Source: Flavobacterium sp. HJ-32-4 (GTDB lineage Bacteria > Bacteroidota > Bacteroidia > Flavobacteriales > Flavobacteriaceae). From it: a stretch of 64,000 nt of DNA. The DNA lies in assembly GCF_022532105.1 (NCBI RefSeq), contig NZ_CP092832.1:1116001-1180000 (forward strand). The letters run 5' to 3'. Below the pieces are notes generated by a model. It was given only the letters and a program-made list of their open reading frames with translations, made no database searches and had not been told where the DNA came from. The position numbers and the translations under genes are program-made. Positions within the stretch are counted from its first letter, which is position 1. Each line of letters starts with the position of its first letter. Shown here in pieces: positions 26,988 through 34,600 of this stretch.

Positions 26988-27926
26988 GTGAGATCCGCTA
27001 CCAACAAAACTAAGCAATTACTCATTGGGTTCGCCAAACTTTTAGTGGCGATCGCCGCTGTTTATTCGCTGTATGCGGAGCTCTCCGACCCGGCCCAACA
27101 TGACTGGCGTGCGTTCTTCGCCACACTTGGTGATCATTTCGATCTGAAACTTGTTATAGCCGTCCTCTTTTTAGCGTTCACCAACCGCTTCCTCGAAGTG
27201 CTAAAGTGGCAGAATCTCGTTCGCGTCATCGACGCAATCGGCATCGGTGCGGCCACCCGACAGGTGCTGGCCGGCATGGCCTTCGGCATCGTCACGCCGG
27301 CGGGCATAGGCGAATACGCGGGTAAGGCTTTCTTCTTTCCGGCGGAATCCCGAAAAAAAATCGTCTTCCTGAACCTGCTGTGTAATGGTATACAGATGGT
27401 ATTGTCGGTGGTGTTCGGTGTGTTTGGGTTGTTGTATTTTAATACGCTGTCACCTGTGTTGAGCGCCCGGGTGGTGGTCATAACGGCGGGTATAACCCTC
27501 GCGGTGGCATTTGCTTTACTGCTCACACGGAAGCTTACGGTCAAGGGATGGTCGATCGAACGACTATTGCATAAAATCAATCGGATTCCGCGCGATATCC
27601 ACCGGCGGAATGTGCTGTTGGCTATCGGACGCTATCTGTCGTTTTCGCACCAGCAGTACCTGTTATTGCTGCTGTTTGGCGCAAATGCCGAGTACCTTCC
27701 CACCCTCGCGGTGATCGCCGGAGTCTACCTGCTGGCTTCTTGCCTGCCTACCTTCCAGTTGTTGGATTTTGCCGTCAAGGGCAGCCTGTCGGTCTATTTC
27801 TTTGAACAGATTGGTGTTGATGGCATTCCGGTTTTGTTCGCCGCTACGTCGATTTGGTTGCTGAATGTGGTGATTCCGGTGGTTATGGGAAGCTATTTCG
27901 TTATTCGATTACGCATTGCAAAATGA
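26988..27926 (+). CDS. Lysylphosphatidylglycerol synthase transmembrane family protein
   Basis: This 312-residue membrane protein of the UPF0104/LPG_synthase_TM family has about eight membrane segments, the conserved TPAGIGEYAGKAFFF segment (compare the family P-G-x-G-E motif) and YLLASCLPTFQLLDFAVKGSL. It lacks the soluble MprF transferase domain, so aminoacylation of lipids is not implied; stand-alone members are linked to lipid or glycan translocation. The start is GTG at 26988, since no ATG occurs before the first membrane segment. It overlaps the following glycosyltransferase by four bases, suggesting a joint role. Confidence 0.8.
   Translation: MRSATNKTKQLLIGFAKLLVAIAAVYSLYAELSDPAQHDWRAFFATLGDHFDLKLVIAVLFLAFTNRFLEVLKWQNLVRVIDAIGIGAATRQVLAGMAFGIVTPAGIGEYAGKAFFFPAESRKKIVFLNLLCNGIQMVLSVVFGVFGLLYFNTLSPVLSARVVVITAGITLAVAFALLLTRKLTVKGWSIERLLHKINRIPRDIHRRNVLLAIGRYLSFSHQQYLLLLLFGANAEYLPTLAVIAGVYLLASCLPTFQLLDFAVKGSLSVYFFEQIGVDGIPVLFAATSIWLLNVVIPVVMGSYFVIRLRIAK
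27005..27012 (-). promoter_or_regulatory. -7 box for ruvC-hemW
   Basis: On the minus strand this reads TAGTTTTG, a full consensus match 36 nt before the ruvC ATG, lying inside the start of the divergent membrane-protein gene. Confidence 0.45.
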
Positions 27927-29050
27927 GCACCGTTATCCTCATCCTGATAGGTGTAGCGTATGTGGCGCTGATAGGGGCCTTCTCGTATGGTTTTGAGAAA
28001 GTGCCGGAATTCCGCGCATCCCGTCCATCCCCAATGACGCGTTTTTGTCTTGTCGTCCCTTTCCGGAATGAAGCGCATGAACTTCCGAATTTACTAGTCT
28101 CCCTTGCAGAATTAGACTACCCATCGGATTTACTCGAATGCCTCTTCGTAGACGATTCGTCGGATGATGCTTCGGTGGCCCTGATCCGATCGGCATCGCT
28201 TCCGTTTCCGGTGTCGATCCTTCCCAATCGACGGCTTACCGCATCACCCAAGAAGGACGCCATCGTGACGGCCATTGAGGCGACTGGCATGGATTGGATC
28301 ATTACTACTGACGCCGACTGCACGATGGGCGCGAACTGGCTGCGCACCTACGATGCCTTTATACAAGAAAAACAGCCCGACTTTATCGCGGCTCCCGTTG
28401 GCGTTACAAGCCAATCTGAGTACTGGCCGGCGTTACAGGTAATGGAACACATGGCGTTGCAGGGCGCGACCATCGGAGGGTTCGGAATCGGGAAACCGTT
28501 TCTTTGCAACGGGGCAAATATGGCCTACACGAAGCAATTTTTCCAGGAATCGTATGGTTATCGGGGGAACGATGCCATCGCCAGCGGTGACGACGTTTTC
28601 CTGCTGCACAAGGCGGTACGCGCCCGAAAAAAGACCGCTTTCCTCAAAGCGAAGGAAGCCATCGTCTGGACGGGGCTGGCTCCGGATTTCGCTACTTACC
28701 TCCAACAACGCGTACGGTGGGCCCGAAAGTCGCCGGGCTATCGAAACACGTTTGCAAGGATCGTGGCGGCGGTGGTGTTTTTCGGGAATCTCTTCCCTGC
28801 CATTGCCTTGCTGTTTTTTGTATCCAGATCGTCGTTATCCGTGCCTGCTGACCTTCAAACAGCCGCCTGGTTTTTCGCTTCTAAATGTATGGTGGATTAC
28901 GCCTTACTAACGAGAACACGCCGTTTTTTCAGGGTGTATGCCTATCACTTTTTCTCGGGGTCGCTGGTATATCCTTTTCTGTCTAGTTTCGTGGCCATCC
29001 GCTCAATGTGGGGCGGCTACACCTGGAAAGGACGGCGGTTCCGTCGCTAA
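27923..29050 (+). CDS. Family 2 glycosyltransferase, membrane-bound
   Basis: This 375-residue protein has an N-terminal membrane segment, a GT-A catalytic domain and two or three C-terminal segments. Visible motifs are VVPFRNEAHELPNLLVSL, the DDSSDD and TTDADC metal/nucleotide-sugar sites, GDDVFLLHKAV (the D-D of the acceptor side) and the processive-type QQRVRWARK (QxxRW). These are typical of GT2 enzymes that make or extend polysaccharide or glycolipid on the cytoplasmic face. The start ATG overlaps the upstream gene (ATGA). Sugar and acceptor are unknown. Its stop interlocks with the convergent lipoprotein gene. Confidence 0.9.
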   Translation: MSTVILILIGVAYVALIGAFSYGFEKVPEFRASRPSPMTRFCLVVPFRNEAHELPNLLVSLAELDYPSDLLECLFVDDSSDDASVALIRSASLPFPVSILPNRRLTASPKKDAIVTAIEATGMDWIITTDADCTMGANWLRTYDAFIQEKQPDFIAAPVGVTSQSEYWPALQVMEHMALQGATIGGFGIGKPFLCNGANMAYTKQFFQESYGYRGNDAIASGDDVFLLHKAVRARKKTAFLKAKEAIVWTGLAPDFATYLQQRVRWARKSPGYRNTFARIVAAVVFFGNLFPAIALLFFVSRSSLSVPADLQTAAWFFASKCMVDYALLTRTRRFFRVYAYHFFSGSLVYPFLSSFVAIRSMWGGYTWKGRRFRR

Positions 29051-29502
29051 TCGGCTTTAAGTACGACGGGAAGGACGAACTCAGTCTTCACCGGAAGTCC
29101 GCGTTTCAAGGCAGGATTTACGCTTGGGAAATCGGACAATCGGGCGTGGATGAGGCTGTCACACGCGACCCACTGCGCATCTGCACAGGCGAAGCCTACG
29201 TGGGCATCGGGGAAGATGGTAACAGTAACACGTAAGGTGTCGGGCGCAGGATAATCGGCCGGAAGCGTGTCGGCATTGAGACGCTCCTGTATGGTTTGCC
29301 GTATGAAATCGAAAAAGCAGGTGCGCCGCTGTTCTTTGTCGGGAAGGGAATCGCAGGCGGCTACGGATGGGTATTCGTCGACTGATTTCCAATCGATCGA
29401 CTGCATTTCTTTTTTGAGTAATTCCTCCTTTGACGGCACGCGTCCGCCGATGTCCTTGCAGGCCACCAGCAACAGCAAACCGAACAAAAGGAGTTTCTTC
29501 AC
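29047..29502 (-). CDS. Small lipoprotein with TonB-C-like tail
   Basis: This 151-residue protein begins with a lipoprotein signal (MKKLLLFGLLLLVACKD, acylated Cys15). It contains three further cysteines (ACDSL, RTCFFDF, FACAD region) that may form disulfides in the periplasm. The end, NPALKRGLPVKTEFVLPVVL, resembles the TonB C-terminal motif where a conserved P-A-x-x-G-x-x-V precedes a strand, but the match is partial. It follows the next gene upstream with an ATGA overlap. Function unknown. Confidence 0.65.
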   Translation of the reverse strand: MKKLLLFGLLLLVACKDIGGRVPSKEELLKKEMQSIDWKSVDEYPSVAACDSLPDKEQRRTCFFDFIRQTIQERLNADTLPADYPAPDTLRVTVTIFPDAHVGFACADAQWVACDSLIHARLSDFPSVNPALKRGLPVKTEFVLPVVLKAD

Positions 29503-29870
29503 GGCTTTTGGTTTTTTGAAGCTACGTAGTCGGAGTAACGCTTATTGAACCATTCGGCACTGCTTTTTTTCGCGGCTTCCTTTTCTTTGGGGTAGAGCAT
29601 GCCCATACGCTCGGAATACCAGGCAATCCGGACGGTATAGCCATAGTATTCTTCTTTGGTCAGGACCGTTGGGTTCGTCGGACCTGTTTTCTGGAAGAAC
29701 TCGAGAAACAACGCGTCGAACTCCTTGTGGCTGTAGTTGACGGCCTCGCTGCGGCATTTTTTCTTCAGGGCAAGGCGTAGTTCGAGGTCTTCGTCCGACG
29801 TAGGGGTGACCTGGGCCAGCGCCCGCGGAGACAAAACCAAAAGAAGCAATAAGATAAGGGCCTTTTTCAT
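29499..29870 (-). CDS. Small exported protein of unknown function
   Basis: This 123-residue protein has a cleavable signal peptide (MKKALILLLLLVLSPRALAQ) and a mature part rich in charged and aromatic residues (EFDALFLEFFQKTG, EEYYGYTVRIAWYSERMG, AEWFNKRYSDYVAS), predicted mostly helical. I do not recognise a family. It is the first gene of a two-gene operon with the small lipoprotein (stop/start overlap ATGA), so the two exported proteins may act together. Confidence 0.6.
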   Translation of the reverse strand: MKKALILLLLLVLSPRALAQVTPTSDEDLELRLALKKKCRSEAVNYSHKEFDALFLEFFQKTGPTNPTVLTKEEYYGYTVRIAWYSERMGMLYPKEKEAAKKSSAEWFNKRYSDYVASKNQKP

Positions 29871-29895
29871 ACTGCGTGATGAGGGCGAAAGGTAC

Positions 29896-29903
29896 TAAAA
29901 TTA
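29896..29903 (-). promoter_or_regulatory. Candidate -7 box for the two small exported proteins
   Basis: On the minus strand this reads TAATTTTA, one mismatch from TANNTTTG, 25 nt before the ATG at 29870. Confidence 0.35.
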
Positions 29904-29969
29904 CGGATAAGCGCAACCTAGTCGCGGTCTCCGCTTTACCGCGTCCTTTTCAGGAACGGCCTAAAAATC

Positions 29970-30060
29970 AAAAAAGCCCTCCAATTTAATGGAAAGCTTT
30001 TCATCGGTCTAACTACTAAACCAGCCTCGCCTCTCAGCGAGACTAAACAACACAACTACT
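29970..30060 (-). ncRNA. Candidate small RNA ending in an intrinsic terminator
   Basis: Between the tRNA-Asp terminator and the small exported genes, the minus strand carries a hairpin CTCGC-TGAGAG-GCGAG (30041-30026) and then a terminator-like stem AGCTTTCC/GGAGGGCT with G-U pairs (29998-29975) followed by six T. There is no open reading frame. No full-consensus promoter was found (TAGTTGTG at about 30060 has one mismatch), so it could also be a read-through trailer of the tRNA transcript. Confidence 0.35.
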
Positions 30061-30074
30061 TTTGATGCTTTGGG

Positions 30075-30103
30075 CAAAAAAGCCTTTCAATTACGAAAGG
30101 CTT
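30075..30103 (-). terminator. Terminator downstream of tRNA-Asp
   Basis: On the minus strand a perfect 9-bp stem (AAGCCTTTC/GAAAGGCTT) with a 6-nt loop is followed by six T. Confidence 0.85.
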
Positions 30104-30115
30104 CTTTGCTTTTAG

Positions 30116-30189
30116 CGGTCTGGACGGGACTCGAACCCGCGACCTCCGCCGTGACAGGGCGGCATTCTAACCAACTGAACTACCAAACC
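30116..30189 (-). tRNA. tRNA-Asp (anticodon GTC)
   Basis: The minus strand folds as a complete cloverleaf. The acceptor stem GGTTTGG/CCAGACC includes one G-U pair, the anticodon stem CCGCC/GGCGG closes the loop CTGTCAC with anticodon GTC, and the T loop is TTCGAGT. The discriminator is G; the 3' CCA is not encoded (CTA follows). A consensus promoter lies upstream and a terminator downstream. Confidence 0.96.
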
Positions 30190-30207
30190 AGTGCTGAATA
30201 GCGAGTG

Positions 30208-30215
30208 CAAATATA
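30208..30215 (-). promoter_or_regulatory. -7 box for tRNA-Asp
   Basis: On the minus strand this reads TATATTTG, 18 nt upstream of the tRNA 5' end. Confidence 0.65.
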
Positions 30216-30262
30216 GAACCGTTTTTCATATTTGCAAGCCCTTTTTTCAAAAAAAATTTACG

Positions 30263-31192
30263 TCAACCGCCAAAACTTTGCTTTTCAACCAAATAAGTCG
30301 TGAGGATTTTTTCAAAATCAGACCCCACATTTACCGGTACATACCGAATTCGGTTTTGGATGCAGGTTGCCGAGAGCTCTTCGAAGTACTTCCGCACACC
30401 TTCCTCATAGCGTTCCCTGATGTTGTCGGCGAAAATGCGGACTTCGTCGCCGGTTTCGACGTCGATGAACTTACGCGGCGCGTTGTCGTATTGGAATTTT
30501 AGCTCGGTTTTTTCATCTACAACATGGAAAACGACCACTTTGTGCTTATCGTGTCGAAGGTGCTGCAGGGCATTGAAAAGGGCTTCGTTGCCCGATGCCT
30601 GGAACATGTCGGTAAACAGGATAATCATCGACCGACGATGCATTTTTTCCGCAATTTGGTGCAGAAAACGAACGGTGTCGGTTTTTTTCGGTTCGCGCGG
30701 CGAAGCCAGCAATTGCTCGAGTTTGTCAAGTACCATCCGGTGGTGCCGCTCGCTGCCTTTTTCCGGCGCGTAGTATTCGTAGGTGTCGGAATAGATGCTA
30801 AGTCCCACCGCATCGCGCTGTTTCTTCAACAGGTTCATCAACACGGCAGAAGCCAGTACGGAAAAACCGACCTTGCTTTCATAGAAGGCTTGTCCTGAAT
30901 CGAGCTTGGGATAATGCATCGACGACGAATTGTCGATGATTAAGTGGCACCGCAGGTTGGTTTCTTCTTCGTAACGTTTGGTATACAAACGGTCGGTCTT
31001 GGCAAAGAGTTTCCAATCGATATGCTTGGTCGTTTCGCCGCGGTTGTAAATCTTGTGCTCGGCAAACTCGGCGGAGAAACCGTGAAACGGACTCTTGTGC
31101 ATACCGGATATAAACCCTTCGACGATTTGCCCAGCCAGCAATTCGAGGTGCTTGAAACTCGATATCTTCTCTACTTGTGATTCGATCTTCAT
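30263..31192 (-). CDS. DUF58 protein with vWA-like fold
   Basis: This 309-residue protein has the DUF58 signature GETTKHIDWKLFAKTDRLYTKRYEEETN followed by a vWA-like MIDAS motif DNSSSM. Such proteins usually work with a MoxR AAA+ ATPase and membrane vWA proteins in envelope stress or aerotolerance (Bat-type) systems; no MoxR gene is next to it here. The start was placed at MKIESQVEKI since the longer frame reads through the trxA terminator. The putative -7 box ends 5 nt before this ATG, so the mRNA may be leaderless. Confidence 0.88.
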   Translation of the reverse strand: MKIESQVEKISSFKHLELLAGQIVEGFISGMHKSPFHGFSAEFAEHKIYNRGETTKHIDWKLFAKTDRLYTKRYEEETNLRCHLIIDNSSSMHYPKLDSGQAFYESKVGFSVLASAVLMNLLKKQRDAVGLSIYSDTYEYYAPEKGSERHHRMVLDKLEQLLASPREPKKTDTVRFLHQIAEKMHRRSMIILFTDMFQASGNEALFNALQHLRHDKHKVVVFHVVDEKTELKFQYDNAPRKFIDVETGDEVRIFADNIRERYEEGVRKYFEELSATCIQNRIRYVPVNVGSDFEKILTTYLVEKQSFGG

Positions 31193-31197
31193 GGACG

Positions 31198-31205
31198 TAA
31201 AGATA
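31198..31205 (-). promoter_or_regulatory. Candidate -7 box for the DUF58 gene
   Basis: On the minus strand this reads TATCTTTA (one mismatch to consensus), directly after the trxA terminator and 5 nt before the DUF58 ATG. Confidence 0.4.
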
Positions 31206-31207
31206 AA

Positions 31208-31231
31208 AGAAAAACCCGGCTCAGGGCCGGG
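31208..31231 (-). terminator. Terminator after trxA
   Basis: On the minus strand the stem CCCGGC/GCCGGG with a 5-nt loop is followed by TTTTTCTTTT. Confidence 0.85.
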
Positions 31232-31258
31232 CTCTTCCACCTATGTGCAATTTGAATC

Positions 31259-31582
31259 TTACGCGTTTAAGGCCTGGTTAAGGGCTTCAGTGTAGGTCGC
31301 TTTAGGCGCTACACCTACCTGGCGTCCTACCACTTCCCCATTTTTGAAAACCAAAACGGTTGGAATGTTGCGGATACCATATTGTGCGGCAAAGTTTTGG
31401 TTGTTGTCGACATCGACTTTACCTACTACTGCTTTACCGGCGAATTCGTGGCTTAGTTCTTCGATGATCGGCCCTACCATACGGCAAGGTCCACACCATG
31501 CGGCCCAAAAATCAACCATTACCGGCTTGTCAGATTGTAAGACTACTTCTGTGAAGTTATCGTCTGTTATTTCAAGTGCCAT
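31259..31582 (-). CDS. trxA: Thioredoxin
   Basis: This is a cytoplasmic thioredoxin of 107 residues. The active site is AAWCGPCRMVGP (WCGPC), followed by the PVMVDFWA strand and cis-Pro IPTVLVFKNG. Length and motifs are standard for TrxA, which reduces disulfides in ribonucleotide reductase and other partners. It is monocistronic, between a consensus promoter and a terminator. Confidence 0.96.
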   Translation of the reverse strand: MALEITDDNFTEVVLQSDKPVMVDFWAAWCGPCRMVGPIIEELSHEFAGKAVVGKVDVDNNQNFAAQYGIRNIPTVLVFKNGEVVGRQVGVAPKATYTEALNQALNA

Positions 31583-31608
31583 TTGTATGTGTCTTAAGAA
31601 TTATGGTA

Positions 31609-31616
31609 CAAAGTTA
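31609..31616 (-). promoter_or_regulatory. -7 box for trxA
   Basis: On the minus strand this reads TAACTTTG, 26 nt before the ATG. Confidence 0.6.
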
Positions 31617-31691
31617 CGACACAATTCCTAAAATTGCTGTTAACCCTATCGGTTTTGACTATGCGGATATTGTACGCCTCGATTGGTACCA

Positions 31692-34600
31692 TCAGTTCAG
31701 TTTGAAACGCACATCCAGCCGCTCTAATTCCTTCAGCAACTCGGCTGAAATCGCGACTTTAAGCTTCCGGCTGGGCATGGTTAAGTGGGTAAGCACACGC
31801 ACTTCTTCCACTTCGTTCACCTCGATGTCGTTGATGTCGCCTTCCCCGTCTGCCGTGGCTTCGATGGCTTCGTTATCCGGAGTGACGGCGACCGCCACCG
31901 CGACGGGTCGTTTTACTTTTTCTAATTCCAGTACTTCAAAGGCTACCGTTTTATCCCCTTTGTTCGCCTGGAAGATGTGGCTGAGTTCGTGAATGAAGTC
32001 GTTGCGGATGTCTTCAATGTTGAGGTTTAGCGTGAGTTTTTTGGCTTGGGTGGCCAACACGTCCTGCAGCATCTTGACCTCAAGAAACTGCAACCTGGGC
32101 TCCGATTTCTTGCCGGTTTCACGGTTCACCCATCCTTCTTTTACGTTGACCTTGAAATACAGGAACTGGTTCCCGGCGAGGTAATGACGGAACTTCAGGA
32201 ACTCTTCGTCGAACATCCGGAATTCGTGGCTTTCATCGAAACCTTCCAGCGTAAACATACCCCAATCCTTGCCGTTCTTGGCGGTGCGGTATTGTACGTT
32301 CGTCACGATGCCGGCGAAGGTGAGGTTTTTGCCGACGTAGTTTTCGAGGTTTTTCAACGCCTCCAGTCGTACCGAGCAGAAGTACTTCATCTCGAAACGG
32401 AAATCGTCGAGCGGATGTCCGGAGATGTAGATACCCACCACTTCCTTTTCCCGGGCGAGTTTCTCCATCGTGCTCCATTCTTCGCAAGGTGGCACCAGGG
32501 GCTCCGGAATCTGCACGTCACTGGCCTCACCAAAGAGGCTTACCTGCGAGGAATTCTCGTTTTCCTGGAATTTCGACCCATAACGCATGGCTTTTTCAAG
32601 GAACGTACTGTTATCGGAGTCCTGGTGGAAGTATTGCGCGCGATGGGTGTCAGAGAATGTATCCAGGCCACCCGCCAGCGCCAGGTTCTCAAACGCTTTT
32701 TTATTGGCCGCCCGCAGGTCGATGCGCTTGGCCAGGTCGAAGATGGAGCGGTATTTTCCCTTTTTGCGGTTTTCGACGATCGTCGCCACGGCCCCGGAAC
32801 CCACACCCTTGATGGCACCCATGCCGAAGCGGATAGCATACGATTCGTTTACCGTAAACTTATAGAACGATTCGTTCACGCACGGACCCAATACGGCCAA
32901 TCCCATGCGTTTACATTCTTCCATAAAGAACGAAATCTGCTTGATGTCGCTCATGTTGTTCGACAGCACCGCCGCCATGTATTCCGCCGGATAATTGGCT
33001 TTCAGGTAGGCGGTTTGGTACGCGACCCACGCATAACAGGTCGAGTGCGATTTGTTGAAGGCATATTCGGCGAACGCTTCCCAGTCTTTCCAGATTTTTT
33101 CGAGTACGTCTTGCGGATGCCCGTTTTCCATGGCCTGGCTGACGAACTTAGGCTTCATTTTGTCGAGTACGTCGCGCTGCTTTTTACCCATCGCTTTCCG
33201 GAGCACGTCGGCGTCGCCTTTAGAGAAATTCGCCAGTTTCTGCGACAGCAACATCACCTGTTCCTGGTAAACGGTGATGCCGTAGGTGTCTTTCAGGAGT
33301 TCTTCGCAGGCAGGAAGGTCATACACGATTTCTTCCTCTCCGTTTTTCCGCCGTATGAAGCTCGGGATGTATGCAATCGGCCCCGGACGGTAGAGTGCGT
33401 TCATCGCGATGAGGTCGCCAAACACTGTCGGTTTCAGCTCCTTCATGTATTTCTGCATACCGGGCGATTCGTATTGGAAGATACCGACGGTTTCGCCGCG
33501 CTGGAAGAGCTGGTAGGTCTTTTCGTCGTCGATCGGGAAAGCATCGGGATCGAGTTCGACGCCCGTGCGGTATTTGATGAGCTTGACGGTGTCTTTGATC
33601 AGGGTCAGCGTCTTGAGCCCGAGGAAGTCCATTTTCAGCAGGCCCGCGCTTTCTACGACGGAGTTGTCAAATTGGGTGACGAAAAGGTCGGAGTCTTTCG
33701 CTGTCGCGACAGGTACGAACTTGGTGATATCATCCGGCGTGATGATGACCCCGCAGGCGTGGATGCCGGTGTTTCGCAGGTTGCCTTCGAGCATCTGTGC
33801 CTGCTGGATGGTTTGGGCGCCCAAATCACCGCCGGCTGCCAACGCCTGCAGTTCTTTGGCCCGGTCAAAATCTTCCGGGCGAAGTGCAGCCTTTAAGGCG
33901 GCATCGTCGAGGCTGAAGGTCTTGGCAAGGCTCAGGTTGTTTGGGATGAGCTTGGCGATACGGTCGGCTTCAAACAGCGGTAGGTCGAGCACGCGCGCGG
34001 TATCACGAACGGCGGACTTCGCGGCCATGGTGCCGTAGGTAATGATCTGCGCCACCTGTTTCGCGCCGTATTTGCGGATAACATAGTCCATAACCGACGC
34101 CCGCCCCTCGTCGTCAAAGTCGATGTCGATATCGGGAAGCGACACCCGGTCTGGGTTAAGGAACCTCTCAAAGAGGAGGTTGTATTGCAACGGGTCGATG
34201 TTGGTGATGCCCAAGCAGTACGCGACCACCGAACCGGCGGCCGATCCACGGCCGGGACCGACGGACACGCCCATTTTGCGCGCTTCGGCAATGAAATCCT
34301 GGACGATGAGGAAGTAGCCCGGATACCCGGAATTCTCAATCGTCATCAACTCGAAATCGATGCGCTCGCGGGTTTCGTCGTTCAGCTCGCCATAGCGTCG
34401 TTCGGCGCCTTTGTAGGTGAGGTGCCGCAGGTAGGCGTTTTCTCCGCGTTTGCCGCCATCTGCCGCATCTTCGGGCACGATGAACGCTTCAGGGATTTCG
34501 AATTTGGGGAGAAGTACCTCGCGCGCCAGCGTGTATATTTCTACCTGGTCGACGATTTCCTGTAGGTTGATAATGGCTTCGGGAAGGTCGCGGAACAGCG

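Noticed and set aside
32046..33896. A 616-codon open frame on the + strand
   Set aside because: It lies entirely opposite dnaE, which has unmistakable motifs. The antisense frame is open because of codon bias and has no domain, promoter or start context.
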